Shown here: positions 1 through 8,114 of the stretch, in pieces
How positions within the stretch are numbered: position 1 is the stretch's first letter
Layout of the letters: each line of letters begins with the position of its first letter
Assembly (NCBI GenBank): GCA_014885115.2
Contig: WKLE02000249.1
Span: 8,349 to 23,569, forward strand
Direction of reading: 5' to 3'
From: Asterionellopsis glacialis
Taxonomy: Eukaryota > Bacillariophyta > Plagiogrammaphyceae > Rhaphoneidales > Asterionellopsidaceae
DNA length: 15,221 nt
Notes under the pieces: generated by a model
Told to the model about the DNA's origin: nothing
The model's input: the letters and a program-made list of their open reading frames with translations, nothing else
The model's database searches: none
Translations under genes and position numbers: made by a program

Positions 1-513
1 GTAGGTAGGACCTCTATTCTATGACTAGACTTGGTCCTACAGTACTTTTTGTAGTGCCTTATATTTCTCTCTGCCATGTTCCATATGTCTGTGTCTCGGT
101 ATCAAGCAGTCTGGCACAACAAGAACGAGACTCATCACACACCCTCCTTTTCATTCTCTCTCTGTAACCGCAAGAGGAACCTATTGTTGATTGTGCAAGC
201 AGTTGTAACCGACAAGAATTTTCTCTCGAAAGCTGCACAACCCTTTAGGGAAAGAAAGACAAGTACTTGAAGCTTTTCTAATTATTGAAAACGGTTTTCT
301 TGTTCTCTCTCTTGTGGGAATTGATTTTATTTTACTCTTGTCAAGACTTATTCCCCCTCCCCCCCTGTGATTGAAGCGAACTTATCGAACACGGATAAAC
401 TTGGGTACTTATTTTGCTACAGTGAGTGAGTATCAGAGTCAACTAATTGGAGTATATCATAACTTCGAAAGAGGAAGTAATTTTTTTCAATAGAATTACC
501 CATCAATAATAAT
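1..513. other. Gene-free 5' flank of the metzincin gene
   Basis: No convincing gene is seen on either strand. A 64-codon open frame at 76-270 has no recognisable motif and looks like chance. The stretch contains CT-rich tracts (around 150-165 and 300-316) and a C-run near 354-366. The last part before 514 is A/T-rich and presumably holds the promoter and 5' UTR of the downstream gene. At the left edge there is an 8-bp perfect inverted repeat (GTAGGACC at 5-12, GGTCCTAC at 33-40). I cannot identify a TATA box or transcription start with confidence. Confidence 0.5.
5..40. repeat. Small inverted repeat, GTAGGACC arms
   Basis: GTAGGACC at 5-12 is the exact reverse complement of GGTCCTAC at 33-40, separated by 20 nt. 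The same 8-mer recurs elsewhere in the window (7696-7703 and, reversed, 8299-8306). Function is unknown; it could be a protein-binding motif or chance. Confidence 0.4.
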
Positions 514-3239
514 ATGGACGATGATGAGGCACTTGCACGGGCTTTGCAAGATTTGGAGTACCGCAACCAAGCTGCACGAGTGAATAATAATAATAATAAT
601 TCCGCGTCTGCTTCTACTCCAAACTCTGTTGCTGGAATATCAGCAAGGCGAGTTGAACGAAATGCACATCANAGCAACAACAACAACAACAACAACACCT
701 GGACGAGAACCACCCGCATCATCATCATCATCATCTCGAAGGTCGAAAAATACTACAAGAAGTGTTAGCAGTAGAAGAAGTAATCCGCCCCAGGATCCTC
801 CTGCAACTATCGCTTCATCCACCGCTAGATCAAAAAATTCCGTTGGTAGCAGAAAAAGTAACAGCACGAACAAGAGCAGCAGTAAGAAAAAGGCAACATC
901 ATCATCCACTTCACGGCCATCATCATCAGCTACTGAACAAAAGACAATGGCGAATGCTAATGCTAATGCTAATACTCACACTGTATCTCCTTCTCGTACT
1001 AGGCGGCAACAACCGCAACAGCAACAGCCTCAACAGGATGGTCTATTTGCTACATCATTAGATAATCTTTTCCCTTCTTCGCAAACAACCCAGTCACAAC
1101 AGCAACAAACACCGACACGATCGAAAAGTAAAACAGCACAGAAAAGTAAGAGTAGCCGCAATTCACAAGTACCTACAGCTCCACTTGAACCGTCTCCAGG
1201 ACGCAATCAACGCAGCAGTTCAAGAACACCTAGCAAGAAAATGAGCAGCAACAGTAGTAAGAGTAGTGCCAAAAGGAGTAAGAGCGCTACGAAGCTTGAT
1301 AGAAATGGCAGCGGTACTACCGCAACTACACTTACAAGTACAAGTGGCAGGTCAACTTCAAGACAACTGCTACAGCCTACTGTAGCAGCGCTTCCACCAA
1401 ATCCACAACAGCAGCAGCAAGCCCGAAGTTCAAGATCGACTCAAGGAGTTGCAACAACTGGAACTGCTCGTAGTTCTTCACGCTCAAGAGGAGTGCCACA
1501 ACAACAGGGTGATCGTACTCCGCAGCAACTCGACTCGACTCGTCCTCCACCTACGAATCCTGCTGCAACTCGCAATAGCAACACTACTGCAAACACAACT
1601 CCACAACGTGCCACAGTGATCCCCCTGACGTTACCACCCCCACCCGCACCAACTCCACCTGCACCAACCGCCAAAACTATGTCAGATGAGGAATATGCAC
1701 GTCAATTGTCACAGCAATTCCGCAATGAAAATGGTATTCAACCATCACCACCTGATAGTAAGCACCAAGCATCAACTGTTGTTATTGGAACACCACTTAC
1801 AATGTCTCATTCTGAAGAAAAAGATATGACAGATGAAGAATATGCACGTAAATTGGCACAAGAGTACCGTTCTGGTATTGGTATCCCACCAAGTCCAACA
1901 TCCGTGGCATCATTGGAAGATGTTGGAACGATAGATGACGCGGAAGATCTGGAAAAAGCTAGGAGGATTGCACAAGAATTAGAAGATGAAGAACTGGCCA
2001 TGCGGATGACGCAGGCTGATTTAGATGTTGAAGCTGTTCAACGGATTGCTCGTGCCGAAGCACGTCGTGGGACCAATCAAGGGTATGTTCAAAGCGACGC
2101 AGATCTGGCTGCACGTGCACATCAAGCAGCTATTGCAAGTGGTGAAATAGTGTTTGCACAACCTCCGCCACAACCATTGTGGAAACGAATCTTACGCTGC
2201 TTCATGCCTATTGGTGTATTTTTTGCTGTTGCATTGGGTTTGTGGTTTGCCTTTGGTGGGTCTGATGGGGCTGGATGGCCAGGACTACCCAGCATTGGTG
2301 CTAAAGATCCATTTGACGGTGTGAATCTCAGTGATACAAATCAATGGGAAAATTCGAAAAACAAAAACGGATTACGTCTTGAGGTATTAGATGGTTTAGA
2401 TCAAGAATGGGAAGGACTTTTTCATATAGCCATGAGTGATTGGGAAAATGGTACGCCCGATGCATTATCATTAATACGAAAAGATATTGGATATGATGCT
2501 GCTTGTGATCATCCTAATATGAAAATGAAGGTATGCAATGGTGATTATGATGATACTGGATGGAGAGGGATTAATCGAGTATTGATTAATGACAAAGGAT
2601 GGATCATATCAAGTGTTGCCCTAGTAAATGATTTCTATTTGAAGAAAGCAGATATAAACCAAAGACGGTATACCATGTAAGTTATGAATTTGTTTTTGAT
2701 ATCTCATGTTTTGGTTCTTTCCACCCCATCTAACTTGCTCAACATAAATCTTGTTTCCTTCCTTCCTTCCTCCCTTTTGAACCATTACTATCAGGTGTCA
2801 CGAAATTGGACATGGATTTGGATTACCCCACACTGACGAAAATTTCTTCAACAAGGATTTAGGAAATTGCATGGATTACACGAATAGACCTGAAAACAAC
2901 TTGACTCCTGATGAATCGAATTTCAATCTATTGGCGGAATGGTACGGAGAGGCAGAGACGCAGGAAACGAGAAGAACATTCAAAGGTTATGAAAATGAGG
3001 TATCTGCCATGCCTGAAAAAGTGCCAGAAAGTGTTTGGGTTGAATTGAGGGAAGCTGTAAAGGTTTTCGAGAAAGGTAATATTCACGACATGTCCCATGA
3101 TATTTCTCGTCACACGCCAGGTCGGATTCGGCAATGGGAAGTGATCCACCAATCGTCGGTTGGAGAAGCCCGTCAAATGGAACTCAGTGCTGGTTATACG
3201 ATTAAGGCGCACTTTCTGTATGCGGAACCATTGGTCTAA
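514..3239 (+). CDS. Membrane-anchored metzincin-type zinc metalloprotease with UIM-like motifs (two exons)
   Basis: Two exons, 514-2676 and 2795-3239. With the ambiguous base at 672 removed, they give an 868-residue protein. Residues 2-16 form an acidic, alanine-rich helix (DEALARALQ) like a ubiquitin-interacting motif. Residues about 25-385 are disordered Ser/Asn/Gln/Thr/Pro-rich sequence with basic patches. Two DEEYAR repeats start near 389 and 438, followed by an acidic alanine-rich helical stretch with DEELAMRMTQ. A hydrophobic segment at about 560-580 (PIGVFFAVALGLWFAFG) is the only membrane span. The C-terminal part has the zinc motif HEIGHGFGLPH at about 723-733 and a likely Met-turn, CMDYT, near 746. 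These are established metzincin hallmarks (three His ligands, catalytic Glu). No cysteine occurs before the membrane segment, but at least four flank the active site. This fits a type II topology with a disulfide-bonded lumenal or extracellular protease. No cysteine-switch propeptide is seen. The substrate is unknown. The ATG at 514 is chosen because it begins the UIM-like helix. The gene is convergent with the downstream AAA ATPase gene (125 bp). Confidence 0.8.
583..600 (+). repeat. (AAT)6 microsatellite in coding sequence
   Basis: Six AAT codons in frame give a run of six asparagines near residue 24 of the metzincin gene. Length variation in steps of three would be tolerated here. Confidence 0.9.
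672..672. other. Ambiguous base that breaks the reading frame
   Basis: The single N lies next to a CAA microsatellite. Upstream the coding frame is that of 514. Downstream the long frame is shifted by +1, and the original frame hits a stop at 766-768. Deleting this one base gives CAA (Gln) at codon 53 and joins both frames into one protein through to the splice donor. The simplest reading is an assembly or consensus error, not a biological frameshift. Confidence 0.8.
675..697 (+). repeat. (CAA)n microsatellite in coding sequence
   Basis: About 7.7 copies of CAA directly follow the ambiguous base. In the corrected frame it is read as ACA and gives a run of threonines. Slippage here may explain the disputed base. 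Confidence 0.9.
717..735 (+). repeat. (CAT)6 microsatellite in coding sequence
   Basis: Six CAT units read as TCA in the corrected frame, giving a serine run. In the uncorrected frame of 514 they give an implausible isoleucine run, which supports the frame correction at 672. Confidence 0.9.
2677..2794 (+). other. Spliceosomal intron, 118 bp
   Basis: The donor is GTAAGT at 2677-2682 and the acceptor is TATCAG ending at 2794, preceded by a pyrimidine-rich tract of CCTT repeats (about 2755-2778). Splicing joins AT to G, making an ATG codon followed directly by Cys and the HEIGH motif, and keeps the frame to the stop at 3239. Without splicing, translation ends at once at TAA 2678-2680. The reconstruction of an intact protease motif across the junction is strong support. 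Confidence 0.9.
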
Positions 3240-3364
3240 TTTCGTTATCCTTTCTTTTGTAACTTCAAAGTTGTGCTGTAAAATAATCACGAATCTATTA
3301 AACAAGAAATGTACTATGCACAATGGGTTGACTTTTTGAGAGCATTAAAACCGATCTTTAATTA
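3240..3364. other. Convergent intergenic gap
   Basis: This is a 125-bp spacer between two stop codons that face each other. It must hold the 3' ends of both transcripts. No canonical AATAAA is seen for the plus-strand gene, only A/T-rich variants around 3280-3305. The 3' UTRs may overlap. Confidence 0.5.
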
Positions 3365-6300
3365 TTATTGAGCTGTTGATCTGTTTTGGAAGGAGGCATA
3401 AAAATCAAGCATTTCAGGAGTAATCTGCCGTTTGGTTCCCTCAATGGCGCGGAGCAAATGTCGCATGCAAATTTGTGGGCCCGTAGTATTATTTGATTTG
3501 ATACCATCAGGACTTGGAGACAATTTTGGTACCGGGTGATTCGTCGGAGTACTAGAACTGAACCGAGCAGCGTTGATCTTCTGTTTACGTTTGATTGCTT
3601 GCTGTGCCTGTCGTGGACTGCTCAAATAGGTTGGACTAAGACTCAAGTTTTTGAGTTGCAGAAGAGCAGATTCCATGTCCGTAGTATCGATACCAAAATC
3701 ATTGGTATCTTCTTCTTCAATAGCATACAGCGCAGCCTCACGGCATATGGATATCATCTCTGCTCCTGAAAACCCACCAGTGTACTTTTCATTCGCCAAT
3801 AATGGAATATCGACATCATCCGAAAAGTTCTTTCCCTTGAGTCCAATCTCTAAAATTTGTTGACGACTCGGAGTATCTGGTAAACCGACGTAAATCATCC
3901 GATCAATTCGGCCTGGGCGCATCAGAGCACTATCTAACAGGTCTGGTCTATTCGTAGCTCCAACCACAATTACACGTTGGTTCTTCTTTTTGTCCCCGGA
4001 GACCAAGGTACTTCCAGGATTACTAACTCCATCAAGCTCTGTTAAAAGTTGTGACAGCAGTCGTTCACCACCTGAATTTCCTCCAGACGAACCGCGTTTC
4101 GTTGCGATAGCATCAATTTCGTCAAAGAAAATAATGCATGGACTTGCCATACGTGCTCGTCGAAATAGTGATGCTAACGCTCGTTCACTTTCCCCTAACC
4201 ACTTACTAAGAAGTTCAGGTCCTTTCACGGCCAAAAAATTCATATGACCCTCAGTAGCAAGTGCTCGTGCCATGAGAGTTTTAGAACACCCCGGTGGTCC
4301 ATACAGCAAAACACCTCTCGGAGGTGGGATATGAAGAGCCTCAAATAAATGCGCATGCGTCAAAGGCAGTTCGATAGCTTCCTTCAACATTTGTTTCACA
4401 GAATTCATACCTCCTATTGAAGACCAATGAACTTGTGGGATTTCAACTGTGATAGATTTGATCGTAGATGGCTTGGTAGATCGGATAGCTGATTTTACAT
4501 CATTCATGGTCAATTTGACATCGGGAAGTGCAAGGCCCGAAGGATCATCAATTTGCAGTGCTTCGATCGTTTGAGAGCGTACAATAGCTGTCCGTAAGGC
4601 TTCCTTCATTGCTAGCATACAATCTGCCCCATTAAAGCCTTTAGCAAGACGAGCAAGATCCGTCAAGTCTTTATCAGATAGAGAAGGTAGGGTAGCACTC
4701 TGACCTACTGTGTGCAATTGAAATTGAAGAATTTGTCCACGAGTGACTTCATCTGGAATCGGTACTTCCACCTCTGTATCTAAACGTCCAGGTCTCCGAA
4801 GTGCAGAATCCAATAAGGATGGGTTGGAGGTGATGGCAAGGATAACTACATTTGATCGCTTCTCATTAGATGGACCTCCTCCAACACCGTCTAACAATGC
4901 TAGTAGTGTTGCAGAAAGACGATCAACTCCTGCATTGCCTCCTCCTCGCTTGGGACAAATCAAATGTACATCATCTAGAATCAGCAGAGTCCCCTTTTGT
5001 TGTTCCCCAGCCCCGGACGATGCCGATTGGAACAATCGCGTCAACATTTTTTCGGCTTCACCCACAATCGCCGTGTGAGATTGCAAGGTCGTGCAGTTGA
5101 CTGTCTGAACACGAATACCGCCCATATGTTCAAAGTCAATGGCAATTTGTTTGGCTAAAGCTGATTTACCGACACCACTAGGACCATGCAATAGTACACC
5201 TCGAGGAGGCTTTAATGAACCCTCTAAAAACAATTCTGGTCGGATCAGCGGTGGTAATAATATTGATTTGATATTTTCTAATGTATCATCCAAACCTGAC
5301 ACGACAACTTGTCTTTCAATAGTTGTGTCTTGTGTTGAACTATCTACATGCGTAGAAGATCGTTGTTGTTGTTGTTCCTCATCGTTGGATTCTATGATTC
5401 GTATTTCAGTATTATGAGTTATTTCAAAGATGCATAAACTTTCGTAAATTTTGTTGTTGGCAGTTGCTGTGGTCGTTACAATAGTAGATTTTAATGCATC
5501 TAATAGAATATCTGCTCCGTCCATGTCATTCGTTGCGGAACCGTCATCATCATTATCATTCGCGTTCTCTGTAGTATCTTTAAGATTCATAGAAGCAAAT
5601 GCATCACTGGTCCAAGAAATACCCGTATCACTGGCATTTTTGATTTCGGAAGTAATGCTTTGTATTTCCCATTCTATGGATTGGCCCCGAAAGGATGACC
5701 GCAGTATATCCTTCTTACTTACATATCGTCCGACTGAAGAGGCAAGAACAAGTCTTGCCATGATTCGTAACGAGTTTTTCCCCAAATTATGTATTGAAAC
5801 TATGTTGTTGCTGGTAGGTTTTATTAGAATAGATGCTGCTGATTGACATAACATTTTGGACAGCTGCATTCCAAAGTTGTCAGAAGATTTGCTATAGTTC
5901 TTGCTACGGATAGGAACAATCCACGTATGGGAAAAGGATACCTTGGATGGCGTTTGTTGCGGTGTCGACAATGATTTTTGTTGTGATTGTGGTGAAATGA
6001 ACGCATCACCACCTCCACCTCGAGCAAATGAAAATTTTGATTTTGAAGATGACGAAGACGGTGTTTTATTAGGAGTGCTAGTGATACCAACATCCTTATT
6101 GCTCAACGATTGCTGTGGCGATGGCGTTTTGATAGCGTCAGCAGTATTCGTGAGTTGACAATTGTCACTATTGTTCCCTGTTGTCGTTGTTGTTGCTGTT
6201 TTGATCCCACACAACCTTTCAGCCAATGCTAACGGAAAGATCCGACAGCTTCCTTGAGATACGCGGATGTTGCTACTGCTATTAGAATTGCCACCACTAC

Positions 6301-6700
6301 TACTTGACTTTTTCGGTGACGGAGTAGATAATAATTTCCCCTTGGTGACGGTGGAAGTAGATATACGTACTGCACACATTGCCACAGATCTTATGGACAC
6401 CTTGTCTTTATTGTCGCTATTGTTTTCATTTATTGATATGGCTAAGATTGAGTCATCTTGGATGACATCTAATTCGTGTGCATCAAATTCTGATAAAAAT
6501 ATTTTAGGTTGCGGGTCTAACGTCGTTGATTTTGCGGATTGATTCTGTTGCTGCTGAATCAATTTAAGTTTCAATAATTGTTTTGCCTTGTTCTTAGTAG
6601 TTCCATCAACCTTCGAATCATGACGATCTGCTTTGGTCTTGGATAAAGGAGATGTAATGGATGAAGTAGAGTGATTATTGCTTTTTTTCTTTCGACCCAT
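3365..6700 (-). CDS. AFG2: Afg2/Drg1/SPATA5-like tandem AAA ATPase
   Basis: The protein has 1111 residues from the ATG at 6700; four upstream codons would need a TTG start, so MGRKKK is taken as the N-terminus. Residues 1-460 are low complexity (poly-Gln, Ser, Thr) with some conserved-looking segments. The first AAA domain has Walker A GPSGVGKS at about 506-513, Walker B LLILDDVH at about 572-579 and RRPGR at about 635. The second has Walker A GPPGCSKT at about 801-808, Walker B IIFFDEID at about 856-863 and MRPGRID at about 926-932. The GPPGCSKT loop with Cys-Ser, the segment FLAVKGPELLSKWLGESE after it, and the C-terminal ITPEMLDFY favour the Afg2/SPATA5 subfamily over Cdc48. Known members are hexamers that strip shuttling factors such as Rlp24 from cytoplasmic pre-60S particles. 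In domain 1 the catalytic Walker B Glu is Asp and the Walker A second Pro is Ser, so its ATPase may be altered. Coding is uninterrupted. Confidence 0.88.
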   Translation of the reverse strand: MGRKKKSNNHSTSSITSPLSKTKADRHDSKVDGTTKNKAKQLLKLKLIQQQQNQSAKSTTLDPQPKIFLSEFDAHELDVIQDDSILAISINENNSDNKDKVSIRSVAMCAVRISTSTVTKGKLLSTPSPKKSSSSGGNSNSSSNIRVSQGSCRIFPLALAERLCGIKTATTTTTGNNSDNCQLTNTADAIKTPSPQQSLSNKDVGITSTPNKTPSSSSSKSKFSFARGGGGDAFISPQSQQKSLSTPQQTPSKVSFSHTWIVPIRSKNYSKSSDNFGMQLSKMLCQSAASILIKPTSNNIVSIHNLGKNSLRIMARLVLASSVGRYVSKKDILRSSFRGQSIEWEIQSITSEIKNASDTGISWTSDAFASMNLKDTTENANDNDDDGSATNDMDGADILLDALKSTIVTTTATANNKIYESLCIFEITHNTEIRIIESNDEEQQQQRSSTHVDSSTQDTTIERQVVVSGLDDTLENIKSILLPPLIRPELFLEGSLKPPRGVLLHGPSGVGKSALAKQIAIDFEHMGGIRVQTVNCTTLQSHTAIVGEAEKMLTRLFQSASSGAGEQQKGTLLILDDVHLICPKRGGGNAGVDRLSATLLALLDGVGGGPSNEKRSNVVILAITSNPSLLDSALRRPGRLDTEVEVPIPDEVTRGQILQFQLHTVGQSATLPSLSDKDLTDLARLAKGFNGADCMLAMKEALRTAIVRSQTIEALQIDDPSGLALPDVKLTMNDVKSAIRSTKPSTIKSITVEIPQVHWSSIGGMNSVKQMLKEAIELPLTHAHLFEALHIPPPRGVLLYGPPGCSKTLMARALATEGHMNFLAVKGPELLSKWLGESERALASLFRRARMASPCIIFFDEIDAIATKRGSSGGNSGGERLLSQLLTELDGVSNPGSTLVSGDKKKNQRVIVVGATNRPDLLDSALMRPGRIDRMIYVGLPDTPSRQQILEIGLKGKNFSDDVDIPLLANEKYTGGFSGAEMISICREAALYAIEEEDTNDFGIDTTDMESALLQLKNLSLSPTYLSSPRQAQQAIKRKQKINAARFSSSTPTNHPVPKLSPSPDGIKSNNTTGPQICMRHLLRAIEGTKRQITPEMLDFYASFQNRSTAQ

Positions 6701-7007
6701 TTTTTCTACCAAAAGTTATATCGATGACTCTTTCTATTTTTTCGACGCAAGAAAAGCTTTTCTGTATTTTAAAAAAGTTCAGGTTGTGATCAATTAGGCA
6801 TGCAGTGTAAAGGTGACGCTGAAAGTTGCAACAAGGTCATCAAGTGTCCCTCTATCATTGTCCATCACGTCGCTCGTTGATCTAAAATCGATCAACGATT
6901 GGACTTTTCTTCCGGATTTTTCTGATGGGCACTGGAGGGAAGTGAAGTCTGTCAGTCATCAGGACGGAGGAGTAAAAAAATTTCAACCGGACCGCCCGCC
7001 CAACACA

Positions 7008-7020
7008 AATAGGACCTATT
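7008..7020. repeat. Odd palindrome AATAGGACCTATT
   Basis: Six-base arms AATAGG and CCTATT flank a central A. It shares the core TAGGACC with the inverted repeat at 5-40 and the palindrome at 7696-7706. It may be a protein-binding site; no function is known. Confidence 0.35.
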
Positions 7021-7225
7021 AAAAATATTCTTCGCGGAGAGCGATTTTTGAGCGCAGGACCGTATGTGTTAAAAATTTCAAATGTCACCGCCGCCGCCAC
7101 GAACGAAATCCCATGGAATTCTCCCTCATGAGATGGTTTTGAAACGAAATAGATTTGTTACTCATCATCATTCCTACTCTCACAGCGTCTCGACCATAAC
7201 AAATAATGTCTCATTGGATGACATC

Positions 7226-7258
7226 CGGTGCTTCACGCCTAAAGGCGAAGCAGAACCG
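7226..7258. repeat. Stable-looking stem-loop
   Basis: CGGT-GCTTC-A-CGCC pairs with GGCG-AAGC-AGA-ACCG around a TAAA loop, about 12 base pairs with one bulged A and a small internal bulge. It sits in the G+C-richer part of the intergenic region. It could belong to a structured RNA or be chance. Confidence 0.4.
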
Positions 7259-7605
7259 AACATTTGCAGCTAGAGCACAACAACGCGCCGATATTTGCAG
7301 TGCTGCCGATCGCACGAAGAATACGCGCACCGCAGGTTCCATCGCTTCGGTTCCCGGCAACAAAGCAACAGGTGGTATACCATCTTCTTTTGCTACATGT
7401 TACGCACGACCCAAAGGTCGAAGAAAGCGTATTGCAGGTAAGACAGAACAAAATTGAGTTGTTGTTGTTTTTGCTTGAGCGATACTCCGCCATCGTGGCC
7501 ATAGCTGCGCGCCATGTACGGCCTAGCAGATGTCGGAGGGAGTTCTCAACGCTCGGACTGTCCGATCTTGGTCCTATCGTGTCGTGTCTGATCCGGACCG
7601 TTGTA

Positions 7606-7643
7606 TATGTGTGTCTTAGTAATAATTTGATATGACACACATA
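7606..7643. repeat. 10-bp perfect inverted repeat
   Basis: TATGTGTGTC at 7606-7615 is the exact reverse complement of GACACACATA at 7634-7643, with an 18-nt A/T-rich loop. It could be a hairpin in a transcript or the footprint of a small element. No flanking direct repeats are evident. Confidence 0.5.
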
Positions 7644-7695
7644 AAATCAGCCGTTGGAGGTATGACGAGTATGTGAAATCTACTACGAGAACTAC

Positions 7696-7706
7696 GTAGG
7701 ACCTAC
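7696..7706. repeat. Odd palindrome GTAGGACCTAC
   Basis: Five-base arms GTAGG and CCTAC flank a central A. This is a third non-coding occurrence of the GTAGGACC core, about 410 bp upstream of the start of the disordered-protein gene. Confidence 0.4.
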
Positions 7707-8114
7707 TTTGCAAGGAACTTGGGAATGGCGCCAGAAAATTTCTTACGAGACTATGTACCATGTAGTTTCCATAGACCCTTTCCTACAAGTCTGTTGGATA
7801 CTGTATCATGAAACCGTCGGGCGGAACTTTTAATTAAGTGCAATCGTGGTAGACGTTTGGATCTCACGACTTCCGATCCCTTACCGTTAAATTTTTCCCT
7901 ATTCATACGAAACAACTCGCTAAACCTGTTAACTATTTTGTGATCATTCCCACGACTTTTTGGGGAACGTTTACCGTTTTTGTTCCAATACCGGACTCGT
8001 TGCCACCAAAACGCACTCCTGGATGAATATTTTATCGCGTTTCATTCCTAACAAAATTCCAACTTCGTTCCTTGCATTTCTCTGCGAATTCTAATCCCCG
8101 TTTCGTACTTTTGA

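Larger units (their letters stand above)
6701..8114. other. 1.4-kb divergent intergenic region
   Basis: This lies between the starts of the AFG2-like gene (-) and the disordered-protein gene (+), so it should hold both promoters. No gene is convincing. The open frames here (for example 7082-7273 and 7206-7457 plus, 7239-7640 minus) show no known motif and overlap each other. The middle part (about 7200-7600) is visibly richer in G+C than its flanks and contains small hairpins and one good splice-donor-like site at 7438. It could be a small non-coding RNA, an unrecognised short spliced gene or a decayed one. I see no tRNA, snRNA or rRNA signature. Confidence 0.45.

Noticed and set aside
76..270. 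64-codon open frame upstream of the metzincin gene
   Set aside because: No motif, low-complexity composition, and ordinary length for chance in this DNA. It does not join any plausible splice site to the next gene.
640..909. Minus-strand frame rich in Leu, Val and Asp
   Set aside because: It is the complement of the CAA/CAT/AGC repeats of the metzincin gene; the runs come from microsatellites.
2928..3323. 131-codon minus-strand frame
   Set aside because: It lies opposite exon 2 of the metzincin gene, which carries the real motif, and has no recognisable domain.
5139..5846. Plus-strand frames inside the AAA ATPase gene
   Set aside because: They are antisense shadows of a gene with clear Walker motifs on the minus strand.
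6701..8114. tRNA, snRNA or 5S rRNA gene in the large gap
   Set aside because: No T-loop GTTCRANNC with matching acceptor stem, no U6-type 5' end and no 5S internal box could be found by eye.
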